From Kytococcus aerolatus (GTDB lineage: Bacteria; Actinomycetota; Actinomycetes; Actinomycetales; Dermatophilaceae), in assembly GCF_900187395.1 (NCBI RefSeq), contig NZ_FYEZ01000002.1, positions 248,001 through 312,000 on the forward strand: DNA of 64,000 nt. Direction: 5' to 3'. Position 1 is the stretch's first letter; every line of letters begins with the position of its first letter. Both the position numbers and the translations under genes were made by a program. Under the pieces are notes generated by a model. That model was not told the origin of the DNA. It was given only the letters and a program-made list of their open reading frames with translations, and ran no database searches. Of the stretch, positions 49,334 through 56,288 are shown in pieces.

Positions 49334-50812
49334 ATGACCCTGCAGGACCTGTCCACCATCGAGGCCACGGACTACAAGATGCTCATCGGCGGCCAGTGGG
49401 TCGACGCGGCGGACGGCCAGCGCCTGGACGTCATCACGCCCATCGACCGGAACGTCGTCATCGCGACCACCCCGCGGGCCGGTCAGGCCGATGCGGACCG
49501 TGCGGTGGAGGCCGCCCGCAAGGCCTTCCCGTCCTGGGCCGCCCTGCCCTTCGCAGACCGTGCGAACGCCCTGCGCCAGTGCGCGGACGCGCTGGAGGCT
49601 GCCAGCGAGGAGCTCGCCCAGCTCACCGCGCTGGACACCGGCAACGCGATCCGCACCCAGGCGCGCCCGGAGGCCGGCACCCTGGTGGCGCTCTTCCGCT
49701 ACTTCGCCGGTGTCGCCGGTGAGGTGAAGGGTGTGACCCTGCCCGGCGGGGACGGCTCGCTGCAGTACACGCGCCGGGAGCCGCTGGGTGTGGTGGCCGG
49801 CATCCTGCCGTGGAACTCGCCGCTGCTCATCGCCGGCTTCAAGACCCCGGCCGCCCTGGCCGCGGGCAACACCATCGTGCTCAAGGCCGCCGAGGACGCC
49901 CCGCTGACGATCCTGCGCTTCGCGGAGATCTGCTCGGAGTTCCTGCCGGACGGTGTGCTCAACGTGGTGACCGGCTACGGCGCGGAGATCGGTGACGCCC
50001 TGGTGAAGCACCCGGGCGTGGACAAGCTCTCCTTCACCGGTTCCTCGCAGATCGGCAAGATGGTCGGTGGGACGGCCACCGAGCGGATGGCGCACGTCTC
50101 CCTGGAGCTCGGCGGCAAGAGCCCGTGCATCGTGTTCCCGGACGCCTGCACCGACGAGGTGGTGGACCAGGTCATGCTGGCCACCCGCTTCGCCCGCCAG
50201 AGCCAGTCCTGCACCACCGGTTCGCGCGTGTTCCTCCACGAGGACATCGCCGAGGAGTTCCTCGCCAAGATGGTCGAGCGCGCCCGCGGCATGAAGGTCG
50301 GCGACCCGCGCGACGAGGCCTCCGACATCGGCTGCATCATCAACGCCAAGCAGTACGACCGTGTGCAGGGCTTCATCGACGAGGCGCTCGCCGAGGACGG
50401 CGTGAAGGTGGAGTACGACGGCCGCGAGGACCTCCAGGTCGGCGAGCCGGGCTTCTTCCACGCCCCGATCATCATCTCCCAGGTCGACCCGTCCTGGCGG
50501 GTGGCGCGGGAGGAGGTCTTCGGACCGCTGCTCTCGGTCATCACCTGGAAGGACGTCGACGAGGTCGTCGAGCTGGCCAACGACTCGCACTACGGCCTGG
50601 CCGCGTACGTCTTCACCAAGGACCTCGACGCCGCGCTGAGCACCGCCCACCGCATCGACTCCGGCTGGGTGCAGGTCAACCAGGGTGGCGGCCAGATCCC
50701 GGGCCAGTCCTACGGGGGCATGAAGGAGTCCGGCGTGGGCCGCGAGGCCTCGCTGGAGGGCATGCTCGAGGGCTTCACCCAGATCAAGCAGATCAACGTC
50801 AAGCTCGGCTGA
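49334..50812 (+). CDS. NAD-dependent aldehyde dehydrogenase, betaine-aldehyde-dehydrogenase-like
   Basis: A 492-residue class I aldehyde dehydrogenase. GILPWNSPLLIAGFKTPAALAAGNTIVLKAAE is the cofactor-binding region, LELGGKSP has the general-base Glu, and ARQSQSCTTGSRVF the nucleophilic Cys. EEVFGPLLSVITW and YGGMKESGVGREASLEGMLEGFTQIK close it. It starts 48 nt after the permease and is probably cotranscribed. Its last 79 bp are duplicated at 52601-52680. Substrate unknown; GntP context suggests an acid-derived semialdehyde. Confidence 0.9.
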   Translation: MTLQDLSTIEATDYKMLIGGQWVDAADGQRLDVITPIDRNVVIATTPRAGQADADRAVEAARKAFPSWAALPFADRANALRQCADALEAASEELAQLTALDTGNAIRTQARPEAGTLVALFRYFAGVAGEVKGVTLPGGDGSLQYTRREPLGVVAGILPWNSPLLIAGFKTPAALAAGNTIVLKAAEDAPLTILRFAEICSEFLPDGVLNVVTGYGAEIGDALVKHPGVDKLSFTGSSQIGKMVGGTATERMAHVSLELGGKSPCIVFPDACTDEVVDQVMLATRFARQSQSCTTGSRVFLHEDIAEEFLAKMVERARGMKVGDPRDEASDIGCIINAKQYDRVQGFIDEALAEDGVKVEYDGREDLQVGEPGFFHAPIIISQVDPSWRVAREEVFGPLLSVITWKDVDEVVELANDSHYGLAAYVFTKDLDAALSTAHRIDSGWVQVNQGGGQIPGQSYGGMKESGVGREASLEGMLEGFTQIKQINVKLG

Positions 50813-50825
50813 CGCAGAGCCCCTT

Positions 50826-50868
50826 CGTCGAGGCGCCCCGGACCGACCCGGTCCGGGGCGCCTCGACG
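50826..50868 (+). terminator. Aldehyde dehydrogenase terminator
   Basis: A perfect 19-bp stem (50826-50844 with 50850-50868) and 5-nt loop, 13 nt after the stop. Confidence 0.9.
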
Positions 50869-50937
50869 TGTGTGTGGCCGGCGCGCGGCGACGAGCGAGG
50901 GGTGTTACACCGATCCTGTCAGAGCTACACTCACCGC

Positions 50938-51204
50938 ATGCCCACGACCCGCCCGCGCCACCTGGTGACCGAGTCCGACGAGCTCGCGGCAGCCCTCGAC
51001 CGGGCGCACGAGCAGTGGCCCGAGCTCTCCCGTTCCCGGCTCGTGGTGCGTCTCGCCCTGGAGGGTGAGCAGCACCTGCAGCAGCAGAGGGGCGCTGAGG
51101 CAGCACGCCGTCGGGCCCTCCTTGCGGCCGCGGGGGAGAGGTTTGCCGGCGTCGGCTCCTCTGGGGCCGTCCGGGAGGCGCGGGACGGGGACTGGCCCGC
51201 GTGA
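50938..51204 (+). CDS. VapB-like antitoxin
   Basis: An 88-residue protein with an N-terminal segment PRHLVTESDELAAALDRAHEQWPELSRSRLVVRLALEGEQHLQ that suggests a ribbon-helix-helix DNA-binding fold, followed by a charged Ala/Arg tail. It directly precedes a PIN-domain gene with a 4-nt overlap, the standard antitoxin-toxin order. TGTTACACCG and AGCTACACTC just upstream may be promoter or operator half-sites. Confidence 0.7.
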   Translation: MPTTRPRHLVTESDELAAALDRAHEQWPELSRSRLVVRLALEGEQHLQQQRGAEAARRRALLAAAGERFAGVGSSGAVREARDGDWPA

Positions 51205-51584
51205 TCCTGGACGCCAACGTCATCATCGCCCTGCTCAACGGCACCGATGTCCACCATCAGGAAGCGGTGGAGATCATCGCGGAGGCGACCGGCGATCTGC
51301 TCGTTCCCGAGCTGACCCTTGCGGAAGCGCTCGTCCACCACGTCCGGGCCGGCACCGCCGAGGACGCCTTGGTCGTGCTTCGCGAGCTGGGGTTGGAGAC
51401 CCTGAGCGGCCCGTCGCCGCTGGTTCTGGCCGAGCTGCGTGTCGAGACCCGGCTGCGCATGCCGGACTGCGTGGTGCTTGGTGCTGCGGAGCAGTCGGGC
51501 CAGCCGCTCGTCACGTTCGACGAGCAGCTGGCCCGGGCGGCCGAGGGGCGGGGCGTCAGAACCAGCCGAGACCCTGGGCGATGA
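51201..51584 (+). CDS. vapC: PIN-domain VapC-like ribonuclease toxin
   Basis: A 127-residue PIN nuclease. Acidic active-site residues fit D4 (ILDANVIIALL), E in TLAEALVHHV, D in MPDCVVLGAA and D in TFDEQLARAA. VapC toxins cleave tRNA or rRNA. The last eight codons (RTSRDPGR) and the stop come from sequence that is the antisense of the GDT1-gene 3' end, so the natural C-terminus was probably replaced by a recombination event. The PIN core appears complete. Confidence 0.82.
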   Translation: MILDANVIIALLNGTDVHHQEAVEIIAEATGDLLVPELTLAEALVHHVRAGTAEDALVVLRELGLETLSGPSPLVLAELRVETRLRMPDCVVLGAAEQSGQPLVTFDEQLARAAEGRGVRTSRDPGR

Positions 51585-51705
51585 GGGGCCAGGGCATCCG
51601 CGGTTGACCATGCGGAGCGTGCTGCCGATCCAGGTGCCGAACCAGCCCTCCTTCGTGGCGAGGGTGATGGTGGCCAGCATCGTCTTGTCGCCCAGCTCGG
51701 CCAGG
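51556..51705 (-). pseudogene. Fragment of a GDT1-family Mn transporter gene
   Basis: Two blocks match the intact gene at 53230-53808: 51556-51586 is identical to its 3' end (31 nt), and 51607-51705 matches 53369-53467 with a few changes. The 108 bp between these blocks in the intact gene are missing. It still reads AELGDKTMLATITLATKEGW on the minus strand, but has no start or complete fold. Confidence 0.85.
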
Positions 51706-51887
51706 CAACGAGGGGCTCGGGGCTCGGGCCGACGCGTCATCAGAGGTCTCTGGCGCCGATCATCATAGGTGCGGAGCAGGCATCCGAGAATCTCCCTCTT
51801 GGTGACCTGTCACTATTAGAAGTGTTATCAGATTGAGCAATACGCTCGTCTTCTGGCCCGTGAGTTTGGGTATAGGATCTTTTTCTG

Positions 51888-52595
51888 ATGCGACAGCGTG
51901 CCGAACCACACTTCTTTCTTCGAGAGCTGGACCCAGGGAGCGGGCTGAAGGTAACCTCGCACGGCTTGGGGCCCGCTGGGTCGCACCCGGCCCGACTGGA
52001 TATGACAACTGTCAGCGAGGGGTCTGTCCCTGATCTGGTTGGCAACTGGATGCGCATCATCGTGCATGAAGGCCTGAAGCAGGTGATCGAGTCGACCGGA
52101 GCCACAGGGATCCGCTTCCACGCCGCTCCCAAGTCGACTCCGGCGCTGCAGGAACTTCATCCCGGCGCCTGGTACTACCCAGAGGTGACGGGAAGGTCTC
52201 CGGGGGTGAGTCGTGGTTTCCATGACGATCATGTGTCCTTTGAGCGCGTGCCTGCCGGGACGTTGAGTCTTGTCTACCCGTGCTTGGATCCTTGCCCACA
52301 GGGATGGGACGGATCGGACGTCTACGTGCCGGACGGAACTGGATTCCTTGTCCTCACTGAACCGGTGGCGGTGGCGATCGAGGAGGCGGGATTCTCGGTA
52401 GAGATATTGGAGGCCGGCCGTGCTTTCACGCCGGGTGCGATGGACTTCATTATGGAGTTGTCAGACCGTCTCGGCGAGGAGGAGGCGAGTAGAATCCTTG
52501 AGGAGATGACGGTCGAAGACCTCTGGGAGCAGCGGACTGGGCGTGACCGCGAGACATGGGAGGGGCCGGGGTACTGCCCTGACGTGGTTCGCTGA
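51888..52595 (+). CDS. Unknown protein, lower-GC accessory gene
   Basis: A 235-residue protein I do not recognise. The C-terminal half (GTGFLVLTEPVAVAIEEAGFSVEILEAG) resembles in style DUF1629-like immunity proteins, but this is weak. It has two close cysteines (YPCLDPCP), an acidic C-terminus and no signal peptide or membrane segment. GC content and codon choice are visibly lower than in neighbours, suggesting acquisition by transfer. TTGAGC and TATAGG about 17 nt apart just upstream form a promoter-like pair, unlike the TAGACT boxes elsewhere. AGGA lies 10 nt before the ATG. Confidence 0.55.
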   Translation: MRQRAEPHFFLRELDPGSGLKVTSHGLGPAGSHPARLDMTTVSEGSVPDLVGNWMRIIVHEGLKQVIESTGATGIRFHAAPKSTPALQELHPGAWYYPEVTGRSPGVSRGFHDDHVSFERVPAGTLSLVYPCLDPCPQGWDGSDVYVPDGTGFLVLTEPVAVAIEEAGFSVEILEAGRAFTPGAMDFIMELSDRLGEEEASRILEEMTVEDLWEQRTGRDRETWEGPGYCPDVVR

Positions 52596-52600
52596 TCGGA

Positions 52601-52680
52601 GCGAGGCGTCGCTGGAGGGCATGCTCGAGGGCTTCGCCCAGATCAAGCAGATCAACGTCAAGCTCGGCTGACGCCGAGCC
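52601..52680 (+). pseudogene. Duplicated 3' end of the aldehyde dehydrogenase gene
   Basis: Eighty bp matching 50742-50820 with about four differences. It encodes EASLEGMLEGFAQIKQINVKLG then stop. No other part of the aldehyde dehydrogenase gene accompanies it. Confidence 0.9.
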
Positions 52681-52711
52681 GCACCGCTCGCCCCTGCCTG
52701 AGCGGCCCTCA

Positions 52712-52765
52712 CCGCGCCAGGTGCACTTCACCGCGTTGTCGCACGGGGAAGTGCACCTGGCGCGG
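52712..52765. repeat. Long perfect inverted repeat
   Basis: An 18-bp arm (52712-52729) is exactly complementary to 52748-52765 across an 18-nt spacer. The arms contain AGGTGCACTTC. The loop is too long for a typical terminator; a palindromic repeat or a binding site is as likely. Confidence 0.6.
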
Positions 52766-52806
52766 CGTGTTGCGGCGATGCGGGGTGCGGCCACTACCGT
52801 CGGACC

Positions 52807-53187
52807 ATGAGCCTGCTGCCGGAGGACTTCCAGACCGCTATCGACGCCTACCTGGAGGGCAGGGATGCCTCCCCGAGCTTCTTGGCGTGCGGAGCCCTGC
52901 TGAGCTTTGAGGGGATGGTCGACAACGGGGGGCTGATGGGGACGCTGGAGAACCTGCACGCCAGCGGGGATGACCAGGTGCTCGCCGATGCCGTGGCAGC
53001 CCTGCGCGCCCACGGGCTGGACGACCTGGCCGACCTGACGCAGCGCGCGGACACCGAGTACCAGCGGATGCGACCGCACCCGGACGCCGAGCTCTCCGAG
53101 GCCGATGAGTTGCTGTGGGAGCAGCTGGACGACCAGTGGTACGCGATGGCGGAGGGCCGGATCACCCAGGCCGTGTCGGGGGCCTGA
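52807..53187 (+). CDS. DUF4375-like (DMP19-type) protein
   Basis: A 126-residue acidic protein. The segment LLSFEGMVDNGGLMGTLENLHASGDDQVLADAVAALRAHG resembles the VxNGGFxQFxxN region of DUF4375/DMP19 proteins. These are often found beside polymorphic-toxin or accessory genes and some may mimic DNA. No catalytic residues are evident. It stands alone between duplicated fragments. Confidence 0.5.
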   Translation: MSLLPEDFQTAIDAYLEGRDASPSFLACGALLSFEGMVDNGGLMGTLENLHASGDDQVLADAVAALRAHGLDDLADLTQRADTEYQRMRPHPDAELSEADELLWEQLDDQWYAMAEGRITQAVSGA

Positions 53188-53229
53188 CCGTCAGGCGGTT
53201 GGATGTGGGCGAGGCGCGCCAGTCCCCTC

Positions 53230-53808
53230 TCAGAACCAGCCGAGACCCTGGGCGATGAGGATGAGCCCGAAGATCGCGAACAGGGCCGCGGCACCGTAGG
53301 TGATGACCTTCTCGGGGAGCTTCCGACCCAGGATGGCGCCGACGATGATCGCCAGCGCATCGGCGGCGACCATGCCGAGCGTGCTGCCGATCCAGGTGCC
53401 GAACCAGCCCTCCTTCGTGGCCAGGGTGATGGTGGCCAGCATCGTCTTGTCGCCCAGCTCGGCCAGGAAGAAGGCCATACCCACGGCCAGGATGGCGGCG
53501 CCGGTGGCGTTCTTGGCCTTGGACGCCTCCTCCTCGGTGAGCTCGTCGCCGCGGAGGGTCCACAGGGCGAAGCCGAGGAAGGCGATACCGGCCGCCACGT
53601 TGATCCAGTGCTGGTAGTCGGCGAAGGAGTCGCCGATCCACCAGCCGATGCCGACGCTGGCCAGGTGGACGATGGCGGTGGCCGCGGTGATGCCGATGAG
53701 GACGTCGCGGACCTTGTAGCGGGTGGCGAAGGTCATGGCCATGAGCTGGCTCTTGTCGCCGAGCTCCGCGATGAAGATGATCGCGGTGCTGAGGAGGAAG
53801 GCTTCCAT
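53230..53808 (-). CDS. GDT1/UPF0016-family divalent cation (Mn2+) exporter
   Basis: A 192-residue membrane protein with six predicted helices and two copies of the E-x-G-D-K motif: E15-L-G-D-K-S in the first helix and ELGDKTMLATITLATKEGW in the fourth. The two are in a repeat, as in TMEM165/Gdt1 and the bacterial Mn exporter MneA. Function is cation export across the cytoplasmic membrane, mostly Mn2+. The upstream manganese riboswitch supports this strongly. A decayed fragment of the same gene is at 51556-51705. Confidence 0.9.
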   Translation of the reverse strand: MEAFLLSTAIIFIAELGDKSQLMAMTFATRYKVRDVLIGITAATAIVHLASVGIGWWIGDSFADYQHWINVAAGIAFLGFALWTLRGDELTEEEASKAKNATGAAILAVGMAFFLAELGDKTMLATITLATKEGWFGTWIGSTLGMVAADALAIIVGAILGRKLPEKVITYGAAALFAIFGLILIAQGLGWF

Positions 53809-53894
53809 CAGGGGGTCTCTTTCCGCCCGGTGTCAGGCGGGGACCCAGGTCCGTGGACGCCTTCGACCGGGCACACGTGGTGGCCCCTCGCGGG

Positions 53895-54012
53895 GAGGTC
53901 GGTGTGCATCTCGGTCGAAAGTCTCGTCCGCCACCGGAGGTGGCCTCCTGCGCCGGGCCGATCCTGCTGGCCAGTGTGTCGACACAGGTGTTGGGGACTA
54001 CTCCCTTTCGGT
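53895..54012 (-). promoter_or_regulatory. yybP-ykoY manganese riboswitch
   Basis: On the minus strand, CCGAAAGGGAGTAGTCCCC near 54010 matches the AAAGGGGAGUAG core, GTCGACACA and GGCCGG-type segments follow, and GACGAGACTTTCGACCGAGA near 53920 matches the conserved GAGACUUUCG strand. The order and spacing fit the four-way-junction Mn2+ riboswitch. It precedes the GDT1-family exporter by about 90 nt, the gene type these riboswitches most often control. Mn2+ binding should increase expression. Exact ends are approximate. Confidence 0.85.
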
Positions 54013-54063
54013 GGCCCAAGGGTACCAACCGGCGGGGCCGGGGCGCATCGCGCGGGCCGGGCT

Positions 54064-54115
<52 letters not shown>

Positions 54116-54116
54116 C

Positions 54117-54893
54117 TCAGCCCGCGCGACGGAAGACCGGCTCGTCGGCGGTGGAGACCTCCGGGGCGTGGGCGTAGCCAGCGGCGTCGAAGCGGGTGAG
54201 GGCCTTCACGCTGCGCACCCGCTGCTGCACCATCCAGGCGGCCATCTCGCCCCGGGCGCGCTTGGCGTGGAAGGAGATGACCTTCCACTCGCCCCGGGGG
54301 GAGCGGTCTTCGAAGCGCGGGGTCACCATGCGTGCGCCGAGCCGCTGGAAGTCCACGGCCTGGGAGTACTCGGTCGAGGCCAGGTTGACGATCACGTCGG
54401 GGCCGGGGGAGTCGGCCAGGTCGGCGGCCACCTGGTCGGTGATGGTCCGGCCCCACCACTGCACGAGGTTCTTCCCGCGCTCGGTGGCCAGTCGGGTGCC
54501 CATCTCGAGGCGGTAGGGCTGCATGAGGTCCAGCGGGCGCAGCACGCCGTAGAGCCCGGAGAGGATCCGGAGGGTCTTCTGCGCCTCGGTGAGGTCGCGG
54601 GTGTCGAAGCGGCTGGCGTCCAGCCCCTGGTAGACGTCCCCGGCGAAGGTGAACAGCGCCGGGCGGGCGTTCTCCGGGGTGAACGGGGTCTGGAAGTCCG
54701 CGTAGCGCTCGGCGTTGAGGCGCCCCAGCTCGGGGGAGATCCCCATGAGGGCCGAGAGGTCCTCGGGGGACTTCGCCCGCATCACCTCCACCAGCTGCTC
54801 GGCCTGCTCCAGCAGGCGCGGCTGGGTGTGCGTGCGGGTGGGCAGGGGGGAGTCGAGATCGAGGGACTTCGCAGGCGAGAGGAGCGTCAGCAC
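54117..54893 (-). CDS. yaaA: Peroxide stress protein YaaA (DUF328/UPF0246)
   Basis: A 258-residue DNA-binding-type protein that lowers free iron-driven oxidative damage in E. coli. Signatures are MLTLLSPAKSLD at the start, FAGDVYQGLDA, LRILSGLYGVLRPLDLMQPYRLEMGTRL across two stretches, NLASTEYSQAVD and ISFHAKRARGEMAAWM. It starts from GTG. The stop codon abuts the poly-G run, so if that region is misassembled the final residues are still complete. Confidence 0.9.
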   Translation of the reverse strand: MLTLLSPAKSLDLDSPLPTRTHTQPRLLEQAEQLVEVMRAKSPEDLSALMGISPELGRLNAERYADFQTPFTPENARPALFTFAGDVYQGLDASRFDTRDLTEAQKTLRILSGLYGVLRPLDLMQPYRLEMGTRLATERGKNLVQWWGRTITDQVAADLADSPGPDVIVNLASTEYSQAVDFQRLGARMVTPRFEDRSPRGEWKVISFHAKRARGEMAAWMVQQRVRSVKALTRFDAAGYAHAPEVSTADEPVFRRAG

Positions 54894-54944
54894 GCCCGGG
54901 ACGCTATCTCAGTCCGATCCGGGCGGGGCGGGTTGGGCGGGGAT

Positions 54945-55184
54945 TCAGTCCCACCCACGACGACGGACGATGAGGACCAGCCCGACCACGTAGACCACCG
55001 CGAAGCTGACGCAGAACCAGAGGAAGCCCAGGTGCTTCAGCGGGCCGATGAAGAGGAAGAGCCACAGGGCGAGCAGCCCGAGGGTCCACCACCACGGCGG
55101 GGAGGGTGGGCGTCCGCCGGGGTCGCTGCCGGTGAGGGCCGTGTTCTCGTCGTGCAGCCCGGTGCGGCTGAAGGGCTCGTTCAC
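54945..55184 (-). CDS. Small two-helix membrane protein
   Basis: A 79-residue protein, start GTG overlapping the stop of the dehydrogenase by 4 nt. After a soluble ~30-residue N-terminus it has two hydrophobic segments (WWWTLGLLALWLFLFIG and LWFCVSFAVVYVVGLVLIV) and a basic end (RRRGWD). I do not recognise the family. Tight coupling suggests it works with the 3-hydroxybutyrate dehydrogenase or in its regulation. Confidence 0.6.
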   Translation of the reverse strand: MNEPFSRTGLHDENTALTGSDPGGRPPSPPWWWTLGLLALWLFLFIGPLKHLGFLWFCVSFAVVYVVGLVLIVRRRGWD

Positions 55185-55987
55185 TGGGCGCTCCAGCCAC
55201 CGTCGATGACGAGGTTGGCCCCGGTCATCGAGGACGAGTGCGGACCGCAGCAGAACAGCACCGCCTGGGCGATGGCCTCGACGCTCGCGAACTGCTTGAG
55301 CGCCTGCTTCTTGAGCATCACCTGCTCGGCCACCTCCTCCTCGCTCATGCCGTGGGTGGCGGCTTGGTCCTTGAGCTGCTGCTCCACCAGCGGGGTCCAC
55401 ACGTAGCCGGGGTTGATGCAGTTGCTCGTCACGCCGTGCGGCGCGCCCTCCAGGGCGGTGACCTTGCTCAGGCCCTCCAGGCCGTGCTTGGCGGAGACGT
55501 AGGCGCTCTTGTACTCGCTCGCCCGTAGGCCGTGGGCGCTGGAGATGTTGATGATGCGGCCCCAGCCGGACGCGTACATGTGGGGCAGGGCGGCGCGGGT
55601 GAGCAGGAAGGGCGCGGTGAGCATGAGCTGCTGGATGAGCTGCCACTTCGCCACGTCGAACTCGTGCAGTGGCTGGACGTGCTGGATGCCGGCGTTGTTG
55701 ACCAGGATGTCGACCTCCAGGCGCAGGTCGGCCAGAGCCGCGGTGTCGGAGAGGTCCACCGGCCACGCCTCGGCCGAGCCGCCGGCCTCGGTGATCTCGC
55801 CGACGACACGCTCCAGCCCGGCCTCGTCGACGTCGGCCAGCACCACGTGCCCGCCTGCCGCAGCCACGGCCTTGCCGATGCCGGAGCCCAGCCCGCCGGC
55901 GCCCCCGGTGACCAGGGCGCGGCGGCCGGCGAGCGCTCCTGCGGGGGTGGGGATCTCGGGGATTCTCTGCGCGCTGGAGGGGGTCAT
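55181..55987 (-). CDS. 3-Hydroxybutyrate dehydrogenase (short-chain dehydrogenase)
   Basis: A 268-residue SDR. The NAD loop is TGGAGGLGSGIG, then VDILVNNAGIQHVQPLHEF, the catalytic Ser in INISSAHGL and Tyr-x3-Lys in YVSAKHG. The C-terminal NPGYVWTPLVEQQLKDQAATHGMSEEEV is close to the 3-hydroxybutyrate dehydrogenase signature, so the likely reaction is 3-hydroxybutyrate to acetoacetate. The GntP permease nearby could import the substrate. The start is a normal ATG. Confidence 0.85.
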   Translation of the reverse strand: MTPSSAQRIPEIPTPAGALAGRRALVTGGAGGLGSGIGKAVAAAGGHVVLADVDEAGLERVVGEITEAGGSAEAWPVDLSDTAALADLRLEVDILVNNAGIQHVQPLHEFDVAKWQLIQQLMLTAPFLLTRAALPHMYASGWGRIINISSAHGLRASEYKSAYVSAKHGLEGLSKVTALEGAPHGVTSNCINPGYVWTPLVEQQLKDQAATHGMSEEEVAEQVMLKKQALKQFASVEAIAQAVLFCCGPHSSSMTGANLVIDGGWSAQ

Positions 55988-56288
55988 GTGTCGAGCCTAG
56001 GGTGGCCGGCTCCGTCGCGACACGTGAACGCCCGGTGAACATTTGGACAGGGAGCGGTCATTTCTGGGGAGGGGAGACCTTGACCGTCGGCTGCGCCCGT
56101 GATCGAAACGACCCGGATCTCCCGCCTGTGAGGGGGTGGTCTAACCCATGGGCCGGCTGGGTGGGTGAACAGGAGGTCTCAAGTCGTCCCGGGCTCGGCA
56201 AAGGAGTGGGAACTGCCCTGTGGATAACGCAGCGCACTCATGTGACGTCAGTCATTACCTTCCGGTGAGGAGACCCGAGGAGGTGACG
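55988..56288. other. 301-bp gap upstream of the tad operon
   Basis: Non-coding on inspection. It contains the promoter region for the tad genes and a TGACGTCA palindrome at 56243-56250. A TGTGGATAA sequence at 56219-56227 looks like a DnaA box but is single. GAGGAGGTGA directly before the tadA ATG is a strong ribosome-binding site. Confidence 0.5.

Noticed and set aside
47846-51244. A 1132-codon minus-strand frame opposite the GntP permease and aldehyde dehydrogenase
   Set aside because: His/Arg/Gly/Asp-rich composition with no recognisable fold, antisense to two clear enzymes; GC-skew artefact.
56219-56227. TGTGGATAA, a perfect DnaA-box sequence
   Set aside because: Only one copy, with no dnaA/dnaN neighbours or AT-rich unwinding region, so not an origin.
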